Assembly: GCA_014529385.2 (NCBI GenBank) | Contig: CM043964.1 | Span: 135,092,420 to 135,156,419 of the forward strand | Length of the DNA stretch: 64,000 nt | Source: Adiantum capillus-veneris | Lineage: Eukaryota; Streptophyta; Polypodiopsida; Polypodiales; Pteridaceae | Direction: 5' to 3' | Shown: positions 25,040-37,007 of the stretch, piece after piece | Layout: every line of letters begins with the position of its first letter | Numbering within the stretch: position 1 is the stretch's first letter | The notes under the pieces: generated by a model | Database searches by the model: none | Told to the model about the DNA's origin: nothing | The model's input: only the letters and a program-made list of their open reading frames with translations | Program-made: the position numbers and the translations under genes

Positions 25040-26797
25040 AAACCACTCTCACAACTTAGAACAAAAACTTATTCATATGCAATGCCATAGTTTCATCTTA
25101 TAAAATAAAAATATGAAGTACAAAAAACATAAGTAGCTCACTAGAAAAAAGCTAGCAATGCTCATAAAATACAAGTTGGTGGACTAGCTTATTGGTTTTT
25201 AACGCAAGTTTCAATTGGTGCAAGAAGACACAATAGATGTGTTTGCATGGCATGTTTGTTCTATTGTGCATGATCGACGCACAAAGTCATCACATGTACA
25301 TGACAAGAACACACAAATTGTAACATTGTGTAAAAACCCTCACAACTTAGAACAAGAAATGATTCATATGCAACGCCATAGTGTCATCTTAAAAACATCA
25401 AAATATGGAGTACAAAAGACATAAGTAGCATACAAAATACAAAAATATGTAGGTGTCCACATGTCACACTGCGAGGGCAGTACGAAGCTCGTCTTTAGTT
25501 AAAGCAGATTGGTGGACTAGCTTATTGGTTTCTAACTCAAGTTTCAAGTAGTGCAAGAAGACACAATAGATGTGTTTGCATGGCATGTTTGTTCTACTAT
25601 GCATGATCGACGCACAAAGTCATCACATGTACATGACAAGAACGCACAAATTGTAACATTGTGTAAAAACCCTCACAACTTAGAACAAGAATTGATTCAT
25701 ATGCAACTCCATAGTGTCATCTTAAAAACATCAAAATATGGAGTACAAAAGACATAAGTAGCATACAAAATACAAAAATATGTAGGTGTCCACACGTCAC
25801 ACTGCGAGGGCAGTACGAAGCTCGTCTTTAGTTAAAGCAGATTGGTGGACTAGCTTATTGGTTTCTAACTCAAGTTTCAAGTAGTGCAAGAAGACACAAT
25901 AGATGTGTTTGCATGGCATGTTTGTTCTACTGTGCATGATCAACGCACAAAGTCATCACATGTACATGACAAGAACACACAAATTGTAACATTGTGTAAA
26001 AACCCTCACAACTTAGAACAAGAACTGATTCATATGCAACGCCATAGTGTCATCTTAAAAACATCAAAATATGGAGTACAAAAGACATAAGTAGCATACA
26101 AAATACAAAAATATGTAGGTGTCCACACGTCACACTGCGAGGGCAGTACGAAGCTCGTCTTTAGTTAAAACAAATTGGTGGACTAGCTTATTGGTTTCTA
26201 ACTCAAGTTTCAAGTAGTGCAAGAAAACACAGTAGATGTGTTTGCATGGCATGTAGCATTCTGCTGTGCATGATCGACGCACAAAGTCATCACATGTACA
26301 TGATGGAAACACGCAAATTGTAACATTGTGCAAAAACCCTCACAACTTAGAACAAAAATTGATTCATATGCAACGCCATAGTGTCATCTTAAAAACATCA
26401 AAATATGGAGTACAAAAAACATAAGTAGCGTACAAAATACAAAAATTTGTAGGTGTCTACACGTCACACTATGAGGGCAGTACAAAGCTCGTCTTTAGTT
26501 AAAGCAAATTGGTGGACTAGTTTATTGGTTCCCAACTCAAGTTTCAAGTGGCGCAAGAAGACACAATAGATGTGTTTGCATGGCATATAGCATTCTGTTG
26601 TGCATGATCGACGCACAAAGTCATCACATGTACATGATGGAAACACGCAAATTGTAACATTGTACAAAATCCCTCACAACTTAGAACAAAAATTGATTCA
26701 TATGCAACGCCATAGTGTCATCTTAAAAACATCAAAATATGGAGTACAAAAAACATAAGTAGCGTACAAAATACAAAAATATGTAGGTGTCCACACG
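25040..26797 (-). repeat. Tandem array of a SWIM-exon unit, period 333-334 bp
   Basis: The last coding exon and 3' flank of the gene at 26798-28236 recur as five extra units. Anchor GCGAGGGCAG lies at 25471, 25804, 26137, 26471 (as ATGAGGGCAG) and 26805. CACAACTTAGAAC lies near 25052, 25340, 25673, 26006, 26340 and 26674. Each unit encodes, on the minus strand, a SWIM zinc-finger segment with CTCDDFVRRSC and PCKHIYCVF. The three units nearest 25.0 kb share a one-base loss that breaks the frame (GGCATGTTTGTTCT instead of GGCATGTAGCATTCT). The two nearer the parent keep the frame. The plus-strand open frames at 25215-26090 are by-products. Confidence 0.93.
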
Positions 26798-28236
26798 TCA
26801 CACTGCGAGGGCAGTATGAAGCTCGTCTTTAGTTAAAGCAGATTGGTGGACTAGCTTATTGGTTTCCAACTCAAGTTTCAAGTGGCGCAAGAAGACACAA
26901 TAGATGTGTTTGCATGGCATGTAGCGCTCTGCTGTGCATGATCGGCGCACAAAGTCATCACATGTACATGATGGAAACATGCAAATTGTAACATTGTATG
27001 GAACTCCTTTTCTCTTTGATCCTTGTGTAGTCAAAATGAACTCAACATATTCTCGTTGCTGAACCACATTTGTATGCAGTACTTGATATTCCATAGACAT
27101 TGCAGCATCAATTCTTGTTTGCATTTCCTTACTAATTGCTCTTCTATAGATGACTTTTTGACCCTCTCTGTATTCTGGCCGTGTTCCCTTGTTTGCAATG
27201 TTTTGTTGAGGACCTGTAGGTGATTTAACAACACCTGTCTGTGTTACATCTTCCAAAATAAATCCTGCATTTTGAAGACAAAGAATCTCATTAGGATTGA
27301 GACGTGTTCCAGTTGCCACATGCCATTTTGCAGGTGCAGGTGATAGCAATCCATAAATTGCAGTTGTAGGTTCCCAAGTGTGCTCCACAGAATCACCACA
27401 AAACCATAGCATTTGTGGTTGAATATTTGATTCATCATTTGAGATACGAATTCTTCCATAGAAAGAAGGAGCAGGGACTCCCTCCTTACCAGCACGCCCC
27501 TTTGAATCTATGTATTTTTGACACTTTGCTTTTATGGTTCTAAGATATCCTTGACATCGCACCATGCTTCCGGGATTGGTCCGTCGTATAGCCCACATTG
27601 TTGGACTAACATCCACCTCTGCTATATGTGTAGTGACTTCATTTTGACTAGCACTCGCAAAGGCAAAAGAGTGTCTTCGTGGCTCTGGCGTGATCTTTTG
27701 AAACTCTGGTCGGTGGGAATCAAACTCATGAATTGGCAATGCAATTGATCTCGGCCTTTTTTTTCTTACTGTTGCTGTATTCTCATATCCAAAGCCTGCC
27801 TCTGATGCAACTCCAATTTCCTCTGCAACTTCATTTGTGAGATCTATTATTTTACTTTGTGAGTATGATCTTTTTGTCCACATTGCATCTCTTTGTTGCA
27901 GCTTATAAAGGCTTGGTCCAGATCCTATGTGTTGCCCCTTCAAAAATGCAGCATGCCTTGCCCCTTGCAAACAAGACACTATGAGGTCTGAGAGACATGC
28001 ATCATATAGAGACATGTATTTGACCCCATTGTTTGTAGCCAACCAACTCCCATGAATGGACTCTGATAGGTTACTCTGAGGAACCAAATATCTATCATCT
28101 CCATTGTGTTTTCCAATAGATTGAAGTATGAAGAGAGGTATGAAACAGCAAGAGTAGCAGCACCATTAGTGCATTCTATGTTAAGTATTGTGCACGTGGA
28201 ATCTTCTATAGTGGCCATTTGAAGATCATCAGCCAT
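26798..28236 (-). pseudogene. SWIM zinc-finger transposase-like protein, N-terminally truncated
   Basis: A 429-codon open frame (28087-26798) reads VPQSNLSESIHGSWLATNNG near its start. A basic linker with VRKKRPRSIALP follows. It ends in a SWIM-type zinc finger, FPSCTCDDFVRRSCTAERY and then MPCKHIYCVFLRHL (CxC...CxH). SWIM fingers at this position are typical of MULE-type transposases and their domesticated relatives. The frame continues upstream as LQSIGKHNGDDRYL to about 28120, past the apparent ATG. No DDE catalytic region is visible upstream, so this is a C-terminal fragment. I cannot say whether it is transcribed. Its 3' end is the source of the tandem array at 25040-26797. Confidence 0.68.
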
Positions 28237-28665
28237 TTTGCAGAGTTAGAAATGCTGCAAGGCAGTGTCGTGAACATGTCGATAAGTAAACTACTCTAAG
28301 TTAAATAGGTTAATTATTAAAGTTAATATTGATTATTAAAAATTGAATGACTTTAAAATTAATAAATTTATTATTAAAGTGAATAAGTTAATTATAAAAG
28401 ATTGAATGACTTCAAAGTGTCGAAAACAAAGTAATTATATGCAGAGTTATTTTAGGTAATTATTATATGAAGAGGCAAATATTGGGTCAATATCTAAAAT
28501 GATTCTTTCAATTATGAAACGTTTACACAATTCCACGTTTCTTGTAGAAAATGGTTAATTTAAAAAAATGATTAATTTTAAAATGGTTATTATGATTGAT
28601 CCGATATCCAGGTTTTAAATTCTTAAAATCCTAGCTTTCAAAAATTGCCCATCCACATACAGGTT

Positions 28666-28666
<1 letters not shown>
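28237..28666. other. AT-rich spacer
   Basis: It contains short repeated AT-rich words such as AAAGATTGAATGACTT and AAAATTGAATGACTTT. No gene was seen. Confidence 0.5.
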
Positions 28667-28755
<89 letters not shown>

Positions 28756-28793
28756 TCTCTCTCTCTCCGTGTTGCTCTCTCTCTCTCTCTCTC
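28667..28793. repeat. Long CT microsatellite
   Basis: CT run, interrupted near 28751 and 28768. It ends directly at the first copy of the TATTTCGC palindrome. Confidence 0.95.
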
Positions 28794-28815
28794 CCTATTT
28801 CGCCAGCGAAATAGG
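28794..28815. repeat. Palindromic module copy 1
   Basis: CCTATTTCGC-CA-GCGAAATAGG: ten-base arms around a two-base centre. It lies directly after the CT tract. Confidence 0.85.
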
Positions 28816-29008
28816 AAGCTACATTATTTATCTAAAATACTCGCAAGTAAGTATTGTTTAATTACCGATACAAAAATACATTATTTACAAGAATAAATTA
28901 CCAAGAATCCGTTATAAGCAATTATGTACAAGAATAAATTATCAAGGTAATGAGTAGCCGTGTAATGGGGTTGCACCCGTCCACAAAAAAGGACGTGTGA
29001 AGTGGACG

Positions 29009-29133
<125 letters not shown>

Positions 29134-29193
29134 CAGCGAAGTTCTTTCCTGCTTGGCTTGGAGCAGGTGTTCCAGTTCTCAATCCCTCATATC

Positions 29194-29215
29194 CCTATTT
29201 CGCTGGCGAAATACC
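29194..29215. repeat. Palindromic module copy 3
   Basis: Contains TATTTCGCTGGCGAAATA. The half copy at 29131 counts as number 2. Confidence 0.85.
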
Positions 29216-29268
29216 TTAACTGAGTCAATCCCTTAACTGGTACCATTCTCACATTCTCACATTGCTTC

Positions 29269-29290
29269 CCTATTTCGCTAGCGAAATACC
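29269..29290. repeat. Palindromic module copy 4, perfect
   Basis: TATTTCGCTAGCGAAATA is a perfect 18-base palindrome. The flanks ATTGC before it and ACCTG after it recur at later copies. Confidence 0.9.
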
Positions 29291-30115
29291 TGTAAAGCTT
29301 TCCTCACATCAAAATTGGCATGTGATTAGAGAGTGAAGTCTCAGTCCAATATCTCCAACATAGAATCTGTCCAGCCACCTACATAGCTCTCCCCTGCACT
29401 AATAGTCCCCAAATTGTAGAGTGACATACATAACTCTCCCCTGCACTAAAAGTCCATGTCGTCTAATATGACTATGCTCACCATTGGCAAAAGCGAACTT
29501 AATGTGAAGGACCCCAACAACTTACCAAATGTCTGTGCTCCCGAGTGAGTAGAATGTCCACATCCCGAGTGAGTAGAATGACAAGCTCACCTTAAAGTTC
29601 AAACTTCCAAGATCTGAATTGTATCTAAATTCAAACTTTTGACATTCGAGAAGGACATAATCTTCAACCCAATGTATGTCCATATGATAATCTTAACCTC
29701 GGAGCCATGCCCACATGTGCACATGTCCAAGAAAGTACATGTAAGTCCATATGAGAGTGCACATGAGAGTGTACAGGGTGAGCATATGAATGCTCGCTGA
29801 ATTTTTATGAGTGTTGTTTACTCCTCTGGCATATGACCAGGTGGATCGGGTCTTCTCAGAGAGCCATGTACAATTTCGCTGAGCCATGTTTTTCAGATGG
29901 GCTTTCCTACTGAGAGCCATGTACAATTTCGCTGCTCGTGCATGAAAATTCTCCCACAAGTAGCTCTAGTCGCGCTATGTTTTAAATGCCTATCTATTCT
30001 GTGGTTTCTTGGCCAAGTCTCATGTTGTTGTCTGCGCGTGGACTTGATTCACAAGCCTCAAGCTGTACTGTCATGGTACAATTTTGCTGCTGGTGCAATC
30101 ACCATTGGCCGCTCG

Positions 30116-30118
<3 letters not shown>
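29291..30118. other. Spacer, no gene seen
   Basis: It contains short local duplications such as CATACATAACTCTCCCCTGC-like text near 29380-29450, CCCGAGTGAGTAGAATG near 29540-29581, and GAGAGCCATGTACAATTTCG twice near 29856-29930. Confidence 0.5.

Positions 30119-30170
<52 letters not shown>
30119..30170. repeat. (GA)26 microsatellite
   Basis: Uninterrupted GA run. Confidence 0.95.
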
Positions 30171-30173
<3 letters not shown>

Positions 30174-30210
30174 TCACTGCTTAAGATTTTAAATACTCAC
30201 GTTGCCTCAC

Positions 30211-30335
30211 TATTTCGCTGGCGAAATACACATTGCCTCTCTATTTCGCTAGCAAAATACCTGATTACCCTAATTACCTGATTACATACCTGATTACCTG
30301 ATTACACATTGCCTCTCTATTTCGCTGGCAAAATA
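30211..30335. repeat. Palindromic module copies 5-7
   Basis: TATTTCGCTGGCGAAATA lies at 30211-30228, TATTTCGCTAGCAAAATA at 30242-30259, and TATTTCGCTGGCAAAATA at 30318-30335. The last two share a GCG to GCA change in the right arm. Each follows CATTGCCTC or TTGCCTC. ACCTGATTAC words separate copies 6 and 7. Confidence 0.88.
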
Positions 30336-30552
30336 CCTGGAAACAAACATAACCACCCTTAAACGTAAAGCTTTCCTCACACACATACAGTAATTGTCTT
30401 GTCGTATGTAATTGTCTTGTCGTATGTACACTGGAGTGTCTCTTATAAACACATGAGATGGCATGACTTGTTTGCACAAAGTTTGCGGTAAAAGTATGTG
30501 GTTTGCAGCTTGACTTTGTATATATTCTAACTTCACTTTGTTGGTCAATAGA

Positions 30553-33500
30553 ATGACACGTGCAGGTGGCCAAAAAAAGGCAAAGCGGGTTGCTGGTTCA
30601 AGTTCTCAGCCGAAGTCTAAGAAGGCAACAAAATGTTCCGAGAATGAGCCACAAGACGTGGAAGAGGTGACTCCTATGGATCTTGAGGGTGAGATACAAG
30701 AAGTGGAGCATATTGTTCAGGATGCTGATCATGAGCTTCAGATTGTGGATGATGATCTTGAGTAAGAAATTGATGAGCATGTGCCTGCTATCATTGACAA
30801 ACCATTGGGATCCGATATCTTAAAATCTCTTACAATACATAGGGGTAAGGCAGTTCCTGAAGTACCTTTGTGTCGTTGTTTAATTAACACCAGGGTTCGA
30901 GAGTTGAGACCGGACCTCTCAGATCTAAAAAGAGCTTTTATCCACGAAGGGTATGTTCCCATCAAAGGTCTGTTTATTCTATCTCTACATCTACCTGATG
31001 GCACAACTAAACTAGTGGATGCCGAGATCCAATCCACATGGGACAAGCATTGGGTGGCTATCAATGAGGAATTTGAGAGAGAGATTGTGGAAGACCCAAT
31101 TTGGTCATGTTTATCCGGAAAGATGTTTTTTGTTTGGGAAGGCAATCATAGAACTGCATCTTGGATGGAAGCAATTAAGGAAGTATGGTCAAGAGATAAA
31201 GAAAGACATGTTAGAATCAGAGCCGAGTTTATTGATCCCGAGCCAAAACATGAAGTCAAACTCTTGGCCGCTCTTCAGAGATTCAATCTGTAAGTTCTAC
31301 TTTGTTTTATAAAGTAATATGTGAAACCTTTGAATCCTTTTGTTCTATTTTATATTTGTTAATTCTTTTGGCAGAATGAATGAGAATGCCATTGTTTTCA
31401 CAAGCTTACGGGACTATTTGCAATACACAAGCACTCTTTGCTCTTGTGATGTGGATGATTTTATGGAGGATTTTACACCTGTAGAAAAAATGGCTATTGA
31501 AAGAGCACGTGTGAAAGAGGCTTCGGGAGGTCGTAAAGTTTGGTATCCTCTTACGCAATCCTTGCTTGCTCAGATGGTTTTCTCTGTGAGTGTGTCTACA
31601 ACTTCATTTGATAAGCATGTAACATCAAAATCTTTTTATTGTGTGCCAATATATTTGCTCTTAACCTCTTAGGCAAACTACAAAAAGAACATGGACAAAG
31701 ACGAGAAGAAGATCCCAAGTGGTCTCCCTAAAGAAGAGCGCGAGCACAAACTCATGTTGATAAGAAAAGCTGTGACCAAAACTTTTGTGCGAAAGATTCA
31801 TAGAGTGAGTTTTTTACGGGACTACTTTGCAATGCTTTTGTGTTGATAACATTTGTAGTACTCTTTTATTAATTGAAGTTAATCTCGTACTTGCAGATGT
31901 TGTGTATCATCAATCCAAGCTTGGGAAAGACTTGGTTTGATGTGCTTTGGGGATTGCCAATGTTTGATGGCTCTCGGAAAATCACATTGGATAAACTATA
32001 TCAAATTTCAATTGCAGCATGCTCTCATGAGAAGAATATTTCTATGCTTGCTTTGCTTGGTGCAGATGATAATTTGAAAAGCTCTTATGGTATTCTTGGA
32101 GGTGACCATGAGTACATAAGATGGTGTGCAAAAGAGGTATGGATGGAGCAGCTTTTGACTGACGCCTCTAGAATGCTTTCTCAAGTGGTGGAGAAAAATA
32201 TTGGAGGAGAGCAATTGACTTTGCCAGAGCATCCGACATTGGGCGAGTACTTCAATGATATTCTATTTCGGTATAGAGATACCCTTTTTGAGCCTCTTTC
32301 AAAGGAAATGACCGTGGCTAGTCCAGCCATAAAGCAAATTGATCTACCAAATGCAGCTCGAAGAGTTGTTTACAGGTATCTAAATTGATCTCTTTTTTAA
32401 TGTTATGTGGTACTTTGGGAGACCTTGTCTAATTTCAAGTTTAACAATCTATTGTGAAGGTTTCTTCTATCATTGTTGAGTAGCAAGAAGATAAACACTC
32501 TCCCTCATATTTGTAAAGCATGGCCAATGCTTTCACCTCCATCATTTTGCATGTATACTTCTACTATTTTTCGAGAGGATAGAAAGTCCTCGGGTGTATT
32601 TCTTCTTAGTGATTGGGAGAGAAAGCATTGTCCATGGTGGGTTGATATGAAAAAAGGATGTTGTATTGAGGAGGAAAATGAGGCATTTGAAAGGCATAAA
32701 AAAGGAGAGTGCAGATCTGACTCAGGGTCAATTGGAAATATGAATGAAGATACATTGAGGCTGGTGCAAGAACAACAAAGAAATATTTTAGAAGCTGAGA
32801 AACTCCAATTGGAAAAGCTCCCTGCAAAGACAGGTCGACCAAAGATTACTGTTGCTGACACACAAGGTAAAGAGCATGATCTTGCATGCATATTTTTTGT
32901 TTTTCATTGCATAATAGTTTAAAATTTGATCATGCTTTGTTTTGTAATACTTGAAGGAAATGAGTGTGTTGATGTCGATATTACACATGTTGAGAAAAGA
33001 AAGAAGAGCGTCACCAATGACATGATATACTTGCCAATTCAATCTTTCTCTCGACTCTCTCATCGTGCATCTAAGGAGAGTGTGGCAGTTCTTGAATCTG
33101 ACTACATCATCTTGGGTAAAGACATACTTGCGGGGAAGTTTGGTGGGGAATTTGAAAAGATACGATCATTTTTTTTAAAAGCTGGTGGTGAGAGAAGGCA
33201 ACGACACAAGAAGACTTGCGCTTGGAGTGTTGATTTATGTGTTGTTGACTTACCAACTGGATCAATGGTTCCAGGTAATGTTCTTTTTTTTAGGAAGTAC
33301 TAAATTGCAAAGTTGATTAATATTAGTATGCTTTCTTGATGTGTTTCTTAATCGTAGGATAGTGCATTGCGGCAGCTTGTATGGATGACGGTGGATGGAC
33401 TCTTGTTTTGTGCTCCACATCCTCTCTCCCCATTGTTGAGCGTATGGTCTCAAAAGTTCGGATGGAGGTTCATCTTCGATGGCTGGCTGAGACTACAGAG

Positions 33501-34088
33501 CCATATGCTTATGCAGGAAAGAGTGATTTTGTGGTGAAGGTAAGTCTCAATAAGAATTACATAATGTAACATGATCAATTGATATTTGATGTATTATATA
33601 TTAAATGATATTTATTTTTTTAGGAGAATGCATTTCATGTGCTTCTTTTAAAAAGACCTGGCTGCACACCATTGCTTCATGTTGAAGAAGGCAATGCAAT
33701 AGGAAAAGAGCTCCAACAAAGTTTGGACTCTTGTATTCTTAAACATTTTCTTCCATCATCACAACGCTCCAAACAAGCAGGCAATCTTGGAAGTTGGCGA
33801 GGAGGAATTGAGAAAAGTCTTGTTTTCATGCTCATGTTTGTGGAGTTTCTAACTGCGTCAAATAGCACTGTCTTGGAGCTTGGATCAGGGACAGGACCAA
33901 TTTTGAGAGCATGTCTACATACAGGAAGGTGCTGTCTTGGAATGGAGAATGACCATTCTATTATTGAGAATCATCTTCGACCTGTGATAGCTTCTCACTT
34001 TGTGGATGTGGGAGCCTCCTCCTCATACATACCAGTAGAGGATGATGATATAGAGATCTTTGACTTTCAAGTGCCCACAGATTGGTAA
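30553..34088 (+). pseudogene. ParB-like / beta-class methyltransferase-like fusion gene, copy 1
   Basis: Eight exons join in phase with GT-AG introns to give 977 codons: 30553-31289, 31375-31585, 31673-31804, 31897-32375, 32460-32866, 32957-33274, 33358-33539 and 33624-34088. Residues 1-70 are charged. Residues 100-245 resemble a ParB/sulfiredoxin fold, ending in MFFVWEGNHRTASWMEAI (GNHR at about 197). A long middle region has DWERKHCPWWVDMKKG at about 571. The C-terminus has VDLCVVDLPTGS (motif IV-like, about 753), CMDDGGWTLVLCS, FHVLLLKRPG, and then VLELGSGTGPILRACL (SAM-binding motif I, about 904). This IV-then-I order is that of beta-class DNA amino-methyltransferases. Two in-frame stops break it: TAA at 30763 and TAG at 33360. 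The catalytic DPPY is not conserved (DLPT). Enzymatic activity is therefore doubtful. Confidence 0.72.
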
Positions 34089-34136
34089 GGTTTTATCAAA
34101 AACTCATTGAAGTCTTCTTAATAATTCTTTATATGG

Positions 34137-34364
34137 TTGAGATATAACCTTAGAAATAGGTCTTTGCCATGTTATGCTGCAGATATGGCAAGCTTCATGT
34201 GCCAAAGAGATGACCATTTTGATCGGCCATTGGTGGAGAAGCGAAGGACACGATCGATTTTTATTATGACCTTGCTTTGCATTGTGATGATGCTACGAGT
34301 AGCGAAGATTTATAGCTCTATGTTTTGTATTGCTAATATCTTGGTATTAGACATTATGGTTTGA
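34137..34364 (+). CDS. Possible extra 3' exon of the preceding gene
   Basis: The stop at 34086 overlaps a strong donor (GATTG|GTAAGG), and acceptor-like sites precede ATGGCAAGCTTCATGTGCC near 34185. A basic frame containing RDDHFDRPLVEKRRTRSIF follows. It could be an alternative C-terminal tail or chance. Confidence 0.25.
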   Translation: MRYNLRNRSLPCYAADMASFMCQRDDHFDRPLVEKRRTRSIFIMTLLCIVMMLRVAKIYSSMFCIANILVLDIMV

Positions 34365-36089
34365 TTTGACATTATATTTTTGTATTATGCGTCAAATTTG
34401 GACATATTGCCGCATTATGGGTTTCAGCTTGTTGGATGGATTATTTATGAACATGGCTGGAAAACAGCAATTTGGAGAGAATAGTAGAGCAATGGGAGTC
34501 TAATGGATCTTCATGCATTGGAGACTAATGGATCTTCAGGCATCGGAGACGCCTAAAGATCCATGATACGCCTGACGATCCATCATGCAGTAAATTTTAA
34601 AGAGTAGAGCATTAAAGCTGAACTGTAAAAAACGATGAATCTTGGTATTATTCAAATAGTCTTTTGTGACAAATTAGATGCAATTCGGGTCCCTTTTAAG
34701 TGTGCTCAAGCAATGCCTATCCATGTGCACTAATAAACCGGTTGTCAAATTTAGCCGACGAATAGAGCAAGAAGCTGCCTGATTTGTCTCAAAGTGGAAT
34801 ACGTATCTTGCTTGTTCAAGCATTTCAATATGGGGAAGAGAAAAATTAGTTCTTCATGGTCTCCATATGTGAAATTTTTGCCGGGATGATGGTCTCAAAG
34901 AGGAAAGGGCAAAAATGGTCAAGTACTCATCTTGTACACACACATCAAAAAAAATTGCTACCGTACAATAAGCAACTAAAGTGATGCAGTGTATGTAGCA
35001 GAAACCTTCGGGACGTCGTCTGAATGAAAAAAGTGTCAAGGAGATCCACCTTTCTTGCACAGAAATCATTAGTATACACATTGTTACAATTGGCCTTCTG
35101 TGTCAACAACAACGGTAACAAATGATGGGGTTCAACGTTGAAGAAAGAGCGGAATGATAGCATTGACCAGTTGTTTTTAGACAAATGTGCATGCCTCTTG
35201 AAAATATACCCACTTTCATTGCCATTCAATCGAACACTTCTTGGCTTTTGCTACACATCTTGTTGGACCTTAGGTTTCTCTTGAAAATGCACAAAACAAA
35301 GGTGTAATTGGTTGAAATGGAGAACACGACTCCATGTGTAGAAGCCTGTTATCACTCCCGTGTGCAAAAACCTATCAAACCTTATCCTGGAAGTTTATTA
35401 TCTCTTCAGCAGTTGAGCATAATACTTAGACATTTAATTGAGCCTTTTGATTACCCATAAAAACCTGAACACTGACTTGGCAAAGCCGCAAAGCCATCGC
35501 TCAGGTATTACCAAGACACAAGGACACGACGAGGTGACATCAAGGGTTCTTATCATACCTTCGGATATCAACGGTTGATATCTATCGACAAAAGTAACAG
35601 GTGCAAACTGCCCCAAACGTAGCCTCTTCAATTCAAAAGAAAAGAGCTTTGCTGCCCACTATATTTAACATCATCAACAGAACTTGTTTAGGCATAAACC
35701 TGCATTGACTTAGGAAGAGGTTCTTGAAGATATTTATATACAAGACAGTCCGAGAGAGTTACCATTGATCACACAAGAGACCCCAAAGAGAGAACAAATA
35801 TCACCTCTAGAAAGAATGCAGTTAAAGTGTTTTACAAGCATCGGCATTGCACACATGCTTTGTTGCCAGCGAATAACTGGCACCGCTATGGGCTTAACAC
35901 TTGCATGTTCGATGCACCGCTATGGGATTAACACTAGAATGGGCTTGTTGAGCTCTTTTAACATGCCTGCCAGTTCAAACATATGTTAGTTCAAACGTCA
36001 TAGTTTCCTCTCCTAACATCTGTATTTCTAATAGAAATATATAACTAGACAACATGATTATTTCAAAGCTCGTTATTTCCAGCTCGGGT
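34365..36089. other. Intergenic, no gene seen
   Basis: Small local duplications only, such as CTAATGGATCTTCA near 34501-34540 and GCACCGCTATGGG-TTAACAC twice near 35880-35935. Minus-strand open frames at 34945-35229 and 35434-35631 lack motifs. Confidence 0.5.
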
Positions 36090-36610
36090 GTTTTAGCTCG
36101 TTGAACTAACACACCCCTCAATATTGCAATGCAAAACTAGAACCTCTACATTAATGCCCAAATCTCCTATTAGATGAGTAAGCCCCATAGCTTTCTTACT
36201 GGCAAGTAATGTTGTAACATACTTTGCTATTGTGGTAGACTGAGATATAAAAACTTGTACACAAGATCACCATGAAACTTCACCACCAGTGAATGTAAAG
36301 GTATAACATGTCATAGAACTTTTATTGTCCACATTGACAACATCATTTGCAAACTACACGTGCATCATTGCCTCCAAATTAAATGCACAACTCTTTCATA
36401 CCATTCAAGTATCTCAACACACCCTTCACTACCTCCCAATGCTTCTTACTAAGATTTTTTGTTAATATGCTTACAATTCCCACTGCAAATACAATGTCTA
36501 GACAACTCCCAAGGATGGGTAAACATCAAATATTTTTTGTTAATATGCTTACAACTCCCACTGAAAATACAATGTCTAGACAATTCCCAACCATGGGTAA
36601 CATCAAAAAA
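36090..36610 (-). pseudogene. Copia RT/RNase H relic of another family, with internal tandem duplication
   Basis: The minus strand reads LDIVFAVGIVSILTKN, KKHWEVVKGVLRYLNGMKEL, then FTFTGGEVSW and SQSTTIAKYVTTLLASKKAM. This is the end of Copia reverse transcriptase and the start of RNase H. A segment of about 76 bp with TTAATATGCTTACAA and ATACAATGTCTAGACAA is duplicated in tandem at 36455-36608, so the LDIVF block occurs twice. Stops are frequent. Confidence 0.68.
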
Positions 36611-36780
36611 TAATTACATATGCATAAGGAATTTTGGGAGCTTTCTCAGCCCTTTCCTCGTGACATTTATGACAATCATCTTGGTTTAGTTTTTGTTGTT
36701 GAGTGCACAATGAGGAAGGGATGCAAGGGTTGAGAGATTAGGGTTTCAATAGAAGAGAGAGAGATATAGGTTTTGGTGAA

Positions 36781-37007
36781 TATTACCTTATACATGTGGT
36801 AGTGATGTGTGTGAACACACTTAGGACTGTCGGGGCATTTTTTCCCTCACTAGGAGGTTTTTCCCCCGTGCATTGTATATACATCCATCACTCTAGGGCT
36901 AACTTATCTTTTCATTGCACACTAAGTAATATACTCTCTATTGTGTGCCTTGAGCTTCTTCATATTCTCCAAGCTGTGTGTGTTTCCCTGCAACCCTATT
37001 TCCAACA
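36781..37007 (+). repeat. 5' LTR of Copia copy B
   Basis: A 227-bp LTR ending TTTCCAACA, colinear with copy A. It holds the same CATCACTCTAGGGCTA segment. Confidence 0.88.

Noticed and set aside
25215-26090. Three similar plus-strand open frames starting MVQEDTIDVFAWHV or MQEDTIDVFAWHV
   Set aside because: They are antisense readings of the repeated SWIM exon units. The real coding sense is minus, shown by the parent gene.
25040-26800. Regular 333-bp spacing as a possible CRISPR-like or satellite array
   Set aside because: Units are long, contiguous and derived from an adjacent exon. There are no short repeats with unique spacers, and the host is eukaryotic.
30553-34088. Reading the ParB/methyltransferase-like gene as a recent bacterial or viral insertion
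   Set aside because: Seven canonical introns and plant-like AT-rich intron sequence show long residence in a eukaryotic genome. Ancient transfer remains possible but is not shown.
34854-35631. Minus-strand frames of 65-94 residues
   Set aside because: No motif, and length is compatible with chance in AT-rich DNA.
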